Assembly: GCF_030815485.1 (NCBI RefSeq) | Contig: NZ_JAUSWV010000002.1 | Coordinates: 496,001 to 560,000, forward strand | Length of the DNA stretch: 64,000 nt | Direction: 5' to 3' | Source of the DNA: Streptomyces rishiriensis | Lineage (GTDB): Bacteria > Actinomycetota > Actinomycetes > Streptomycetales > Streptomycetaceae | Translations under genes and position numbers: made by a program | Part shown: positions 19,042-27,404 of the stretch, one piece after another | Layout: each line of letters opens with the position of its first letter | Position numbering within the stretch: position 1 is the stretch's first letter | The notes under the pieces: model-generated | Seen by the model: the letters and a program-made list of their open reading frames with translations, nothing else | Told to the model about the DNA's origin: nothing | Database searches by the model: none

Positions 19042-19917
19042 ATGGCCCGCTCCGACGACGTTCTGCGCATCCACTTCATCGGCAACGCGACCGTACTGAT
19101 GCGATACCGCGAGCTGACCCTCCTCACCGACCCCAACTTCCTCCACCGTGGTCAGCGCGCCTACCTCGGCTACGGGCTGGTGAGCCGTCGCCTGACCGAA
19201 CCGGCCCTGGACGTAGAGCAGTTGCCGGACCTCGACGCCGTGCTCCTGTCCCACCTGCACGGAGACCACTGGGACCGCCGGGCCCGACGGCATCTTCCGC
19301 GCTCCCTGCCGGTGATCACCACCCCGCACGCCTCCCGGCGGCTCCAGGGCCTGCACGGCTTCCATCGGGCCCTGGGACTGCGCACCTGGGAGCAGTACAC
19401 CGTCCAGGGCACGGACTCACAGGTGCGCGTGACGTCACTGCCCGGCCGCCACGCCGGCCCTCGCGTCCTGCGAGGTCTGCTGCCACCTGTCATGGGCAGC
19501 CTTCTGGAGTTCGGCCCGGTGTCGGGGCCCACCCGTCTTCGGCTGTACGTGTCGGGCGACACGCTGCTCTTCGACGGCCTCGACGAGATCGCCCGGCGCT
19601 TCCCGAATCTGGACCTCGCCGTTCTGCACCTGGGGGGCACCGTGCTTCCGGGCGGGTTCGTGGTGACCATGGACGGAGTCCAGGGCGCGGAACTGGCACG
19701 CCGTCTGGCCCCCGGACTGATCCTGCCGGTGCACTACGGCGACTACACCGTCATGCGGTCGCCGCTCAGCGCGTTCCTGGCGGAAGCGGAGAGGCTGGGC
19801 CTCGCGGAGCGGATCGTCCACTGTCGTCACGGACAGGAGGCGACCCTCTCCCCCGACGGAGAACCGCCCGTCGTGACCGGCCAGTGGTCATCGACCGAGG
19901 TGACCGGTACGAGGTGA
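19042..19917 (+). CDS. MBL-fold metallo-hydrolase (UlaG-like)
   Basis: The 291-residue product has the metallo-beta-lactamase signature HLHGDH (H71, H73, D75, H76), with further ligands likely in the GRHAG and LPVHYGDYT segments. The early FIGNATVLMRYRELTLLTDP pattern is typical of the UlaG/RomA branch, whose members hydrolyse lactones or phosphodiesters. It is probably cytoplasmic since no signal is seen. GGAAGGACAGC precedes the ATG. No operon partner is close. Confidence 0.88.
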   Translation: MARSDDVLRIHFIGNATVLMRYRELTLLTDPNFLHRGQRAYLGYGLVSRRLTEPALDVEQLPDLDAVLLSHLHGDHWDRRARRHLPRSLPVITTPHASRRLQGLHGFHRALGLRTWEQYTVQGTDSQVRVTSLPGRHAGPRVLRGLLPPVMGSLLEFGPVSGPTRLRLYVSGDTLLFDGLDEIARRFPNLDLAVLHLGGTVLPGGFVVTMDGVQGAELARRLAPGLILPVHYGDYTVMRSPLSAFLAEAERLGLAERIVHCRHGQEATLSPDGEPPVVTGQWSSTEVTGTR

Positions 19918-20061
19918 CCAACCGCTGTTCAACGACCGAGCGCTGCTCAACGACCGAGCCGGCCGCCGAGTCGGCCGCCGTGTCGGGGCCCGTCCGTCGT
20001 GGACGATCTCCCCTGGCCGGTCCCTGGGGCGGGGCACGTGCGGGGGCCGGATGGGCCGCAG

Positions 20062-20370
20062 CTAAGGTCGGTGGTTCATCCTTCGCCGGTCCCGGCGAGC
20101 GTCCGAACCGCGCCCTCCAGCGGCGGACGCGCATCGTGGGCAGACGCGGCGCACCGCGTCAGCCGCGCCCCCGGACTCAGGGAGGATATCCGGCCAGGCG
20201 ACGCCCGCGAAGCGGGCCAGCTGCGACCGATGCAGGGACAGTCCGCACACCGACTGGTTCGTGCCCTGTTCCCAGGCGTGCACTTCACCGCCGGGCAGCC
20301 AGCGCCCGTCCTCCTCGTCCCACCAGCGGCTCGATGCCGCCACCGCGTAACGCCGTGTCTTCTTCGCCAC
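20062..20370 (-). CDS. Hypothetical protein with CxxC knuckle
   Basis: The 102-residue product starts at a GTG (VAKKTRRYAVAASSRWWD) and contains a conserved-looking core (LPGGEVHAWEQGTNQSVCGL, then VRRVCPRCAS). Together with the earlier Cys/His this could bind zinc. The C-terminal 20 residues are Arg/Asp-rich and probably disordered. I recognise the pattern as a small actinomycete hypothetical protein without known function. A longer frame to 20481 exists, but the upstream part is not protein-like. Confidence 0.55.
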   Translation of the reverse strand: MAKKTRRYAVAASSRWWDEEDGRWLPGGEVHAWEQGTNQSVCGLSLHRSQLARFAGVAWPDILPESGGAADAVRRVCPRCASAAGGRGSDARRDRRRMNHRP

Positions 20371-20531
20371 CGGCCCCGAGTACCCGTAGCGGGGCCGTGA
20401 AATCACCGAGCAGCCGCACCGCTCGGAGGCGCGGGGCAATGGTTGCGGCTCCTCCATCAGCGTTGGACACTTATTCGACACGCAGTGGTGTGACTCGACA
20501 TGCGAATCGTTCGCGCCGAGGGGTGTTCACC

Positions 20532-21050
20532 ATGGCAGAGCCGCAGGTGCCTCCGCTCACCGTTGTGCGACCTGGGGAGGGAACCGAGGTCGACATCGGA
20601 GCCATCGGGGTGGTCTTCAAAATCTGGGGCGCTGACACGGACGGCTCACTCTCGGTAGTGGAACACCCGTTTCCTGTCGGCGCGCTCGTGCCGCCACACC
20701 TGCATACGCGGGAAGACGAGTATTCGATCGTCACGGAGGGCGAGATCGGCTTCCGCTCCGGTGACCGCGAGACCGTTCTCGGCCCTGGCGGGTACATCAC
20801 AAAGCCACGTGGCGAGCTGCACACGATGTGGAACGCCGGGCCCGTTCCGGCCCGCATGATCGAAATCATCACTCCGGCCGGCTTCGAACACTTCTTCCGC
20901 GAACTGGCCGAACTGGTCTCCGCCGGACCGCCGGAGCCCGAAGCGGTCGCCGGGCTTGCCGAGAACTACGGCGTGGAACTTGGCCGACCGGCATGGCTAC
21001 CCGGCATCGTCGAGAGGTTCGGGCTCACTCCCCCGCCCGGAACGGGGTAA
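20532..21050 (+). CDS. Cupin-domain protein
   Basis: The 172-residue product contains a complete cupin motif 1 (PHLHTREDEYSIVTEGEIGF: H-x-H-x4-E-x6-G) and motif 2 (GPGGYITKPRGELHTMWN), giving an intact metal-binding set of two His, Glu and His. The C-terminal third is helical (FFRELAELVSAGPPEPEAVA). Such stand-alone cupins may be dioxygenases, isomerases or sugar-binding proteins; the substrate is unknown. The start at 20532 follows GAGGGG. A frame open far upstream is a GC artefact. Confidence 0.85.
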   Translation: MAEPQVPPLTVVRPGEGTEVDIGAIGVVFKIWGADTDGSLSVVEHPFPVGALVPPHLHTREDEYSIVTEGEIGFRSGDRETVLGPGGYITKPRGELHTMWNAGPVPARMIEIITPAGFEHFFRELAELVSAGPPEPEAVAGLAENYGVELGRPAWLPGIVERFGLTPPPGTG

Positions 21051-21225
21051 CAAACCAACGGCCCTGACCTTGTTCTCAGACGGGCAGGCTCTTGTCGCGC
21101 TTCTCGCGTGCGAGGTGACGGCGGCCTGGCCTGAGCCGGGGAGGCCAGATCCGCCAGCGCTGCGAGTGCTGCCAGCACTGCCAGACCATCTCGTACGTCG
21201 CGGCCGTTAATGCCGCGGTGGCGAC

Positions 21226-21564
21226 TCAGAGGTGGCCGTCCAGGAAGTCCCGTACCTCGGCGATGGTCATGAGCCCCGTGCCGTGCGCCACCGCCTTCCC
21301 CTCCTTCAGCAGAACGTAGGACGGGGCTCCAGTGATCCCGTATCGCTCGGTTGCGGCCGGACAGCGCGTGATGTCGGTGCGGACGGCCGTCAGGCGGCCC
21401 CTGTAGTCGTCGGCGATGCCACCCACGACGAGGTCCATCGCCCGGCAGGGTTCGATCGCCTTGGGCCATGTCCCGGTGAAGTATGCGAGGACCGGAACTC
21501 CACTCATCCCGAGGATGAAATCGAACTCCGCGTCCTCACGGGGCTGGTGGACGCGCTTTGTCAT
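21226..21564 (-). CDS. Thioredoxin-fold protein with a single active-site cysteine
   Basis: The 112-residue product has thioredoxin topology: a central strand VPVLAYFTGTW, the helix after the active site (EPCRAMDLVVGGIADDYRGR), and the cis-Pro loop YGITGAPSYVLLKEGKAV. The usual WCGPC is replaced by WPKAIEPC, so only the second cysteine remains and two residues are inserted. It cannot run a normal dithiol cycle and may act by a monothiol mechanism or as a binding protein. AGGAGC six bases before ATG 21564 supports that start over 21591. Confidence 0.8.
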   Translation of the reverse strand: MTKRVHQPREDAEFDFILGMSGVPVLAYFTGTWPKAIEPCRAMDLVVGGIADDYRGRLTAVRTDITRCPAATERYGITGAPSYVLLKEGKAVAHGTGLMTIAEVRDFLDGHL

Positions 21565-21944
21565 GGAAGCTCCTGACCTTACGTTCTTCATTCCGAGCCC
21601 ATCATCCCCCGCGTGTCACATCTGGCCTGCCCCGGGCCTGCGGCGTGAGGAACAACCTACGCGGCGCAGCGCAACTCAAAGTCGAGCAGGCACCCGAGGC
21701 CGGCCGAAGCGTCGAGCCAGCCGCCTTGCACTGGTAGCGGTACCGCAGCCGCTTGTCCAGGTCCTCCGTGCTGGTCCAGTTCGCCATAACCGAGGGCCGA
21801 TGCCGACATACAGCAAGCGTCCCGCCTTTCAGGGAGCGATTCTCAATACCTCCGGAGCAGCCTCGGCTTGACGTGCAAAGGGCGTACCTTTCCAAATGAT
21901 CCTTTGATGGTCATCGAGTTGGCCGACGTTGGCGCGTCGGTCGG
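21565..21944. other. Intergenic, no firm gene
   Basis: These 380 bases lie at the edge of the mobile-element remnant zone. A minus-strand frame from 21786 starts MANWTSTEDLDKRLRYRYQC and could be a short gene remnant, but it soon loses protein-like character. Base composition is slightly lower in GC than the surroundings. Confidence 0.3.
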
Positions 21945-22480
21945 ACTGCACCAAGGAGCTGATCGCGATGGCTGACGGTTGCCACGAGTCCGCCGAGTCC
22001 TGTGCCGACCTGTTGTGTGATTGCCACAAGACGGCCAACGTGCTCAACGCCATCCCGACGTCGGCCCAGTTCAGTACGCGAAAGGCGCTGCAGGACATCC
22101 ACACCGCCGAGGGCCGCGAACATGCGGTCACAGCCGCCGCATGCGAGGAGGCGTACGGCGCGAAGTGGCTCAAGGCCACTCAGAAGATCACCGACGCCGT
22201 CGACGAACTGCTGGCCTTCAACGACCTCCCGGCCGAGCACTGGGTTCGCCTGCGCACGACGACCCCCATCGAACCGACCTTCACGACAATACGGCTGAGG
22301 ACCAAGGGCGCCAAGGGCGCCGGCGGCGCGGTCGCCGCGCCTGCCATGGTCTTCAAGCTCGTCGAGTCCGCCCAGGTCCGCTGGGGGGCGGTCAACGCGC
22401 CTCACCTCGCCCTCGTCCGCGCCGGAGCCCGTTTCGAACGCGTACAGCTCGTCGAGCGTGCCGACGGGGTGGCGGCATGA
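21945..22480 (+). pseudogene. IS256-family transposase remnant with internal deletion
   Basis: The translation matches the C-terminal half of Streptomyces IS256/mutator-type transposases: KELIAMADGCHESAESCADL, then HKTANVLNAIPTSAQ, ELLAFNDLPAEHW, LRTTTPIEPTF, and AMVFKLVESAQVRW near the end. Between CADLLCDC and HKTANVLN the family normally has about 37 residues including the GDGALGxW catalytic-aspartate segment; these are missing in frame. The N-terminal half and both terminal inverted repeats are also absent. It is therefore inactive. Its TGA overlaps the ATG of the following VOC gene. Confidence 0.85.
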
Positions 22481-22896
22481 GCCGGCCGACGCACGGCACG
22501 CTGCATCACGTCGAGTTGTGGGTGCCGGACCTCCACCGCGCGCTCACCTCGCTCGGCTGGCTGCTGGAGGAGCTGGGTTATGCCGCCTTCCAGAGCTGGG
22601 ACGGCGGCCGCAGCTATCGGCTTGGGCCGACCTACCTGGTCATCGAGCACTCCCCGGCTCTCACCGCCGAACGGCACGACCGCTGCCGTCCAGGACTGAA
22701 CCACCTGGCGTTTCACGTTGAAGGTGCCGCTGATGTCGAGCAGTTGACCGTCGACGCCGCTCAGCACGGCTGGCACCTGATGTTCCCCGAGCGGCATCCA
22801 TACGCCGGCGGCGGACAGCACTACGCCGCCTACCTGGAGAACGACGACGGCTTCGAAGTCGAACTCGTCGCGATCAAATCACCCGAACGAAACTGA
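22477..22896 (+). CDS. VOC (glyoxalase/bleomycin-resistance fold) protein
   Basis: The 139-residue product has the paired beta-alpha-beta-beta-beta motif of the VOC superfamily (LHHVELWVPDLHRALTSLGW, then LNHLAFHVEGAADVEQLTVD). Likely metal ligands are the His of LHHVELW, the Glu of VIEHSP, the His of NHLAF and the Glu of FEVELVA. Members are dioxygenases, isomerases or drug-binding resistance proteins. The ATG overlaps the stop of the IS256 remnant (ATGA), so it may now be read from whatever transcription crosses that remnant. A chance function as a resistance gene is possible but unproven. Confidence 0.8.
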   Translation: MSRPTHGTLHHVELWVPDLHRALTSLGWLLEELGYAAFQSWDGGRSYRLGPTYLVIEHSPALTAERHDRCRPGLNHLAFHVEGAADVEQLTVDAAQHGWHLMFPERHPYAGGGQHYAAYLENDDGFEVELVAIKSPERN

Positions 22897-22929
22897 GATC
22901 AATCGATCCACGGGTCGTGAAGTTACTCG

Positions 22930-23290
22930 CCTTCAGTCCACATGGGTGACCCTCTCCAAGTACCGTCGCCGCGCTGTCGACAGTCTCGAAGGACCTTGCA
23001 GTGCCGCATGCGGGCGAAGACGAGCGCATGCTCGACCCGCGCACGGACCCGGCGTTGCCGGCCAAGAGGGCCCGGCCGGGTCGTTTGCGGTACGGGACTG
23101 CCAGGCCGGTGTTGATGTAGGCGCCGTCGCCGGGCACCGTGACACCCGGCACCGGTCGAACAGGCCGGAGATGCGCAAGACGTAGGCGTCGGCCTTGTTG
23201 CCCGGGGCCGAACGGGCGGCGGCCACGACCAGGTGTGTGCCGGCATCGATGATGACCTGCACGTTCGCCGAGAAGCGGTAGTTGCGGTGA
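22930..23290 (-). pseudogene. IS5-family transposase remnant, frameshifted
   Basis: Three reading frames on the minus strand together reproduce the C-terminal part of an IS5-type DDE transposase. The order is NYRFSANVQVIIDAGTHLVVAA (in part), then VPGDGAYINTGLAVPYRKRP in a second frame, then RVRARVEHALVFARMRHCKV and LRDCRQRGDG in a third. At least two frameshifts and the loss of the N-terminal half make it inactive. It lies just upstream of arr in the opposite orientation. Confidence 0.8.
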
Positions 23291-23375
23291 TCTTGCTACT
23301 GCTGGCGTGATAGCGGCGTCCGAGCCGTCCTGGATTGCTGGGTGTCACGACAGCTTGGCTTGATAGCCTGTAGCG

Positions 23376-23786
23376 ATGAACGAGGCATTGGACGAAGGTC
23401 CGTTCTTTCACGGCACCAAAGCCGAGCTGCGGGTCGGAGATCACCTCACCGCCGGTTTCCGTTCCAACTACCTGCCCGAAATCGTGATGAACCACGTCTA
23501 CTTCACCGCGTTGCGCGACGGCGCAGGACTCGCCGCCGAACTCGCCGCCGGCGACGGGGCCCCGCGCGTGTATGTCGTCGAACCGACCGGGGAGTTCGAG
23601 AACGATCCGAACGTCACCGACAAGAAGTTCCCGGGCAATCCCACCCGCTCGTTTCGCAGCAGGGAACCTCTCCGGATCGTTGGCGAGGTCACCGACTGGA
23701 CGCGACAAACACCCGAAGCTCTCCAGATGTGGCGAGACCGGCTGGCCGCAATCCGTCTGGATGACCGCGCCGAAATCATCAACTAA
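23376..23786 (+). CDS. arr: Rifampicin ADP-ribosyltransferase (Arr)
   Basis: The 136-residue product is a full-length Arr: FFHGTKAELRVGDHL, VMNHVYFTA, RVYVVEPTGEFENDPNVTDK and KFPGNPTRSFRSREPLR are all typical. The residues corresponding to the M. smegmatis catalytic set H19, Y49 and D84 are H12, Y42 and D77, with identical spacing. It transfers ADP-ribose from NAD to the C23 hydroxyl of rifamycins and so inactivates them in the cytoplasm. No clear ribosome site precedes ATG 23376 (TTGATAGCCTGTAGCG), so it may be leaderless. It sits between decayed transposases. Confidence 0.93.
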   Translation: MNEALDEGPFFHGTKAELRVGDHLTAGFRSNYLPEIVMNHVYFTALRDGAGLAAELAAGDGAPRVYVVEPTGEFENDPNVTDKKFPGNPTRSFRSREPLRIVGEVTDWTRQTPEALQMWRDRLAAIRLDDRAEIIN

Positions 23787-24035
23787 GGGTTGCGCGCAAA
23801 GACCGGGCGAGTCGACAGCTCCTTGGCTGGAGGCGGGGATGGCAGATGCCATCGGTCCGGTGGGTTCTGGCAGGAGGACAGCGCGTGAGCCTGTCGTATC
23901 GAGCACGTGTGGTGGCGCTCCTGGAGGATTCGCCGCTCACTGCTGAGGCTGTCATCACGGACGTTTCGCCACCTGCTCTCGCACGGTGAGGAGGCTTTGG
24001 CCTTCGACAGGATGTGTGTGTTCGTGGATCTACGA

Positions 24036-24378
24036 GGACGCCCTGCCCATCACCCGGCAGTACCACGCTCGACTGCTGGCAGGGGCAGACGAGATGGACA
24101 CGCCGAGGTCCGTCCAGCGCCTCGACGAGTGGCTGATCGACTGACACCCACCCCTCTGCGACCTTGCCCGAGATGATCTCTCCCTGGTAGGTGTGACCTT
24201 GGCGGACCTGATGGTCGACGTGCTGTTCGAGTACGAGATCACCGACCTGAGCCTGGGATTCCACAGCGAGTACCACGCCACCACGGAGCTGGTGGAGCGG
24301 CTGCTCACCGATGTGCGCGACCGTGTCACCGGCTCCCGTCTCGACGACCGGGCTTCATTCACCACCTTCAGCAGCTGA
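24036..24378 (+). pseudogene. Probable decayed gene of unknown function
   Basis: Two adjacent frames look protein-like. One runs IYEDALPITRQYHARLLAGA, then DEMDTPRSVQRLDEWLID and a stop at about 24144. A second follows (24193-24378) with TLADLMVDVLFEYEITDLSL, then GFHSEYHATTELVERLLTDV. The second part has helical, non-random composition. They could be the two halves of one gene broken by a stop and a frameshift. I do not recognise the family. Confidence is low. Confidence 0.35.
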
Positions 24379-24656
24379 TCAGCGCTCACCCGCCTCGTAC
24401 GGATCCGCTCGCGTAACGGCCGCCGCTCCGCGGTCAGTCCTCCACCCCGCGCGGCCCGCATGACTGCGGCTCATCGCAGGGATCACCACACGTCACCACC
24501 GCCGGCAACATTCCGAAGGCCTCAGCAATTGGCCCTACTCAGAGCCGAGTTGAGTACGTGTGCTCATACCCGACGTCCACTGCGCGACCAGTATGGGTGC
24601 AACGGCGCAGCCGAGCGCCGGTCTGATCCAACTGAGCCTATGAAGGACTACTTTTC

Positions 24657-25109
24657 ATGTCGCGACGTATCGCATTGTCCGTGGCCGCCGGTGTCGTCGT
24701 TGTCGCCGGTGCCGGAGTGTTCGCCGTCGCCTACGCCGGGGACCAGCCCCCGGCGCTGGCACACAACACCGCTCGCTACGCCGCCCCCGACGGCGACCGC
24801 AGTGGTTCGTTGACCTTTACCACTGACGTCACGGCGTCCTCAGGGGTCAAGAACGTGAAGGTGCTGGCGTGGCCGGAGCAGTCGTCCTTCGCGAAGGAAG
24901 GGCTGACCGCCAAGGACATGGCCGCCGCGGAGTCGGCCGTCTGCAAGTCCACCGGTGGGGAAACCGTGCGCTGCACCTACACCGTCAAGGTCACCGGTTC
25001 CGATGCCGAGTCCTCCCCGCACGGTGTCTGGCACGTCGCGGTCCTGGCTACCGCTGAGGACGGCGAGACGACTCTGGACACCAAGGCAGCGGATTTCACC
25101 GTTGCGTGA
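24657..25109 (+). CDS. Secreted protein, DUF5707-like
   Basis: The 150-residue product has a signal peptide (SRRIALSVAAGVVVVAGAGV to about residue 28) and an Ig-like beta-sandwich of about 110 residues. The SGSLTFTTDVTASSGVKNVK, VLAWPEQS and RCTYTVKVTG segments are typical of the small actinobacterial exported family I know as DUF5707. A disulfide between the cysteines of ESAVCKST and VRCTYT is likely. Function is unknown. GAAGGA lies about nine bases before ATG 24657. Confidence 0.75.
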   Translation: MSRRIALSVAAGVVVVAGAGVFAVAYAGDQPPALAHNTARYAAPDGDRSGSLTFTTDVTASSGVKNVKVLAWPEQSSFAKEGLTAKDMAAAESAVCKSTGGETVRCTYTVKVTGSDAESSPHGVWHVAVLATAEDGETTLDTKAADFTVA

Positions 25110-25193
25110 TCCGCACGTGCATGTGACCGTAGCGCGTGGGCCGACGAGGCCACGGGTGCTCTTGTCTCCGGGGCTGAAGGAAAGCAGGTCGTG

Positions 25194-25424
25194 ATGTCAG
25201 CGAACGAGCCGTGGCGGATGTCGGTCGACGGTCAGGAGTTCGACGTCAGCCAGCCGGACGGCAAGCCGGGCACCTACGACTTCACCTGGCTGACCGGGCC
25301 TGATCCCCAGTACGGGTTCGGATACAGCACCCATCCTGCGGTGCCGTCCAGCATGGCCGATCTTGAGGCGGCCATCAGGGAATTCCTCTCGCAGGTGGAC
25401 CCCGGGACCGGACACATCGAGTGA
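25194..25424 (+). CDS. Small hypothetical protein
   Basis: The 76-residue protein (MSANEPWRMSVDGQEFDVSQ, ending SQVDPGTGHIE) is acidic and rich in aromatic residues in its centre (YDFTWLTGPDPQYGFGY). GGAAAGCAGG lies upstream; GTG 25191 immediately before the ATG is an alternative start. It resembles short actinomycete proteins of unknown function found in accessory regions. No signal or membrane segment is present. Confidence 0.65.
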   Translation: MSANEPWRMSVDGQEFDVSQPDGKPGTYDFTWLTGPDPQYGFGYSTHPAVPSSMADLEAAIREFLSQVDPGTGHIE

Positions 25425-25456
25425 ATGACGGTGACGGCCACCGTGACGTGCTCTCA

Positions 25457-26056
25457 CTACCCTCCTGCCACGCGGCCGGCTTCGTCCGTCCCGCACCGAG
25501 GGATTCCTTGGTCGCTCTTCGGCCCGATGTCCTTGATCCTGGCCGGAGTTCCGTCCGGGGCGAACGACTGGTGGAAGGTGAAGGCGTGCGGCGCGGGACG
25601 GTGGTCGTGGAGGTGTTCCAGCCTGACGACCCCGTCCTGCCAGGTGGGTATCACGCCGTCGGAGACCCACCAGCACACGTAGTTCGGGTGCTCTGTCCTC
25701 TCGAACCAGTCGTAACGCCTGTTCAGCGCCTCACGGTGCAGACCGGTGTAGATGGCGTCGAAGGCGGGGCGCAGGTCGGTCCAGAGTGAGAGGGTCGCGG
25801 CCAGGGCGGTGGTTTCCACCGTATGGCCCTTGCCGTACCAGGTCGGTACGGCGAACTCTCCCCACGCACCCCAGTCCGCCCCGAAGAGCATGCCCCGGTC
25901 ACCGTCTGCCGCTTCAGCACGCGCGAGGTATCCGGGGTGCTGACTGATCTTCCGGTAGACGGCCTCACCACTGTCGTAGAACTCGCGCGTGAGAGGCCCG
26001 GGATCGGCGAGAGGTGACTTCAGGACGCCGAATGTGTACAGCGCAAGATGGGGCAT
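25457..26056 (-). CDS. DUF3291-domain protein
   Basis: The 199-residue product has the layout of DUF3291 proteins, which share a dimeric alpha/beta-barrel (ABM-like) fold: MPHLALYTFGVLKSPLADPG at the start, then TLSLWTDLRPAFDAIYTGLH and YVCWWVSDGVIPTWQDGVVR. It is cytoplasmic. Members are sometimes called spheroidene monooxygenase-like, but no activity is established for most. AGGGAGAG precedes ATG 26056, which sets the start within a longer open frame. Confidence 0.8.
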   Translation of the reverse strand: MPHLALYTFGVLKSPLADPGPLTREFYDSGEAVYRKISQHPGYLARAEAADGDRGMLFGADWGAWGEFAVPTWYGKGHTVETTALAATLSLWTDLRPAFDAIYTGLHREALNRRYDWFERTEHPNYVCWWVSDGVIPTWQDGVVRLEHLHDHRPAPHAFTFHQSFAPDGTPARIKDIGPKSDQGIPRCGTDEAGRVAGG

Positions 26057-26302
26057 GCGTCTCTCCCTGGTTGGGGGTGCTGGTGTGGTCCCGGTTCGGT
26101 GGCTTACGCAGGGGGACGAGGATTCGTGGGCGTGGCCACTCATCCCGTCGCGGGCGGGACAGCCTGAACGAACTCCCGTGCAGCGGTGGGCGATCGCCGA
26201 AGACAAGGTGAAGGTAGCTGCCTTCGCGGGCCTTGTCGAAGTTGCGTTTTCCCTCTCCAAGTGGCCTCTTGCACCGCCCATTACGGGGCTGGGGGCGGTG
26301 AC

Positions 26303-26327
26303 GGGCAGGGCAGGGCAGGGCAGGGCA
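26303..26327. repeat. Five tandem GGGCA units
   Basis: Five perfect copies of GGGCA are followed by GGC. This short slippage-prone array lies upstream of the DUF3291 gene. Confidence 0.85.
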
Positions 26328-26464
26328 GGCTGCGATCCACTCGGCCGATCGATTCGCTCAAGCGAGGTGTCCATTGCTCCGTCCACGGGAGCAGCTGGTA
26401 GGAGATTTCGGCGCTGGGATGGTGCTGAAAAGCCGTGCTCCGATCGGCGGGCATTACGGGGCGA

Positions 26465-26504
26465 GTGCTGATGCCGTCACGGGGATACGAGACGGCATCA
26501 GCAC
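26465..26504. other. Orphan 14-bp perfect hairpin
   Basis: GTGCTGATGCCGTC (26465-26478) pairs perfectly with 26491-26504 around a 12-base loop. No gene ends nearby on either strand apart from the remnant whose own terminator lies 120 bases away. It may be a leftover terminator or a mobile-element end. Confidence 0.6.
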
Positions 26505-26625
26505 GGCACGGAATATCGTGGCATGCACCCTTCGCCCACGAAAGACCGCACAAATGGTCGGCCGGGGCGCCGGCAGCGGGCTGACCTGACCGGCGACGGA
26601 CGGGTGCGCTATGCGCTCCCGCTGG

Positions 26626-26651
26626 GGCAGGCACCGCGGATGGTGCCTGCC
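26626..26651 (-). terminator. Terminator of the remnant gene ending at 26667
   Basis: GGCAGGCACC (26626-26635) pairs perfectly with 26642-26651 around a 6-base loop, 15 bases beyond the stop of the minus-strand remnant. A surviving terminator suggests that the remnant was a real gene. Confidence 0.65.
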
Positions 26652-26666
26652 TCCTGCTCGACCTGC

Positions 26667-26935
26667 CTAGAGTTTGATAGCCGGTGTGCGGTAGGCCTTG
26701 CCATTGCTCATCTGCCAGCCAGTGGCGTGGTCACGGAAGCCCTTCGGGCACTGGTACGACTTCGAGAAGGTGTCGTAGCCGGGAATCGTGCCGTCCTTGA
26801 GGGCCTTGGCTTCCTGGCCGCCGGAGCCGGCGCACGTGACACCGAACTGACCCTGGGCGGTTTTGGCGGTCGTGTTCGAGAACTTGACCGTGACCTTGGC
26901 GCCACTGTGGCTGATGCACCGCTTGGTCAGCTTCC
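26667..26935 (-). pseudogene. C-terminal remnant of a secreted-type protein gene
   Basis: About 85 residues survive (ISHSGAKVTVKFSNTTAKTA, QGQFGVTCAGSGG, YQCPKGFRDHATGWQM), with beta-rich, Thr/Gly/Asn-rich character and two cysteines. This looks like an exported protein. The frame runs back into an IS21 transposase fragment at about 26935, so the N-terminus has been lost. The family is not recognised. Confidence 0.5.
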
Positions 26936-27200
26936 GTGGTTGCGGCGGAAGTAGCCGATCTGTCCCTCCACTCCGCCCTTCTCGTGGGCGCCCTCGATGC
27001 CCGGCCGGCAGTACAAGCTCTCGCGCAAATGCGACCTGAAGGCGATCCATCGGTCGGCTTCCGCCCTCGCCCGGCTCAGCCCCAGCACCCGGGCGACGGC
27101 GGCCTTGAGGCTGTCGTATCGAACCTTGTTCCGTGGGACTCCGCCCAGCGTTTGTAGCGCGTGAACGTGGCCTTCGAAGAAGGCTTCCTGGCCGCAGGAC
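26926..27200 (-). pseudogene. IS21-family IstA transposase fragment
   Basis: The frame reads ASCGQEAFFEGHVHALQTLG, GVPRNKVRYDSLKAAVARVL, then CRPGIEGAHEKGGVEGQIGY and FRRNH before a stop. This is the unmistakable central IstA segment around its catalytic glutamate (HEKGGVE). Only about 90 of some 500 residues remain, and no IstB or terminal repeats are seen. Confidence 0.85.
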
Positions 27201-27404
27201 GCGAAGACGCTTCTCTGCACTGACTGAACCCTGCGCGCTCAGGGATTCGCGCTTGAGCACCACGCAATTTTCCAGGGGAACGTCCGTCAGCGTGGTGCAC
27301 AGGTTGGTCAGATCGCTGCCCCGCGTTGGTTGCGTGCCTGCGGGGGACAAGGCGGCGGACCCACAGCCGGCTCAGCTCGCGGGCGCGCTCCTTGTGTAGG
27401 GCCG

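Larger units (their letters stand above)
26057..26666. other. 610-base non-coding stretch with repeat and two hairpins
   Basis: It holds a GGGCA tandem repeat (26303-26327), an orphan 14-bp hairpin (26465-26504) and a terminator for the remnant gene that ends at 26667. Minus-strand sequence around 26430 (TAFQHHPSAEISYQLLPW) is faintly protein-like but has no start signals. No gene is called. Confidence 0.4.

Noticed and set aside
18483..20531. Long plus-strand frame leading into the cupin gene
   Set aside because: It overlaps the ANTAR and MBL genes in the wrong frame and is Arg/Pro-rich; the cupin has its own start and ribosome site at 20532.
21602..21895. Minus-strand ORF before the IS256 remnant
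   Set aside because: Only about 25 residues look protein-like and no family is recognised; it may be debris.
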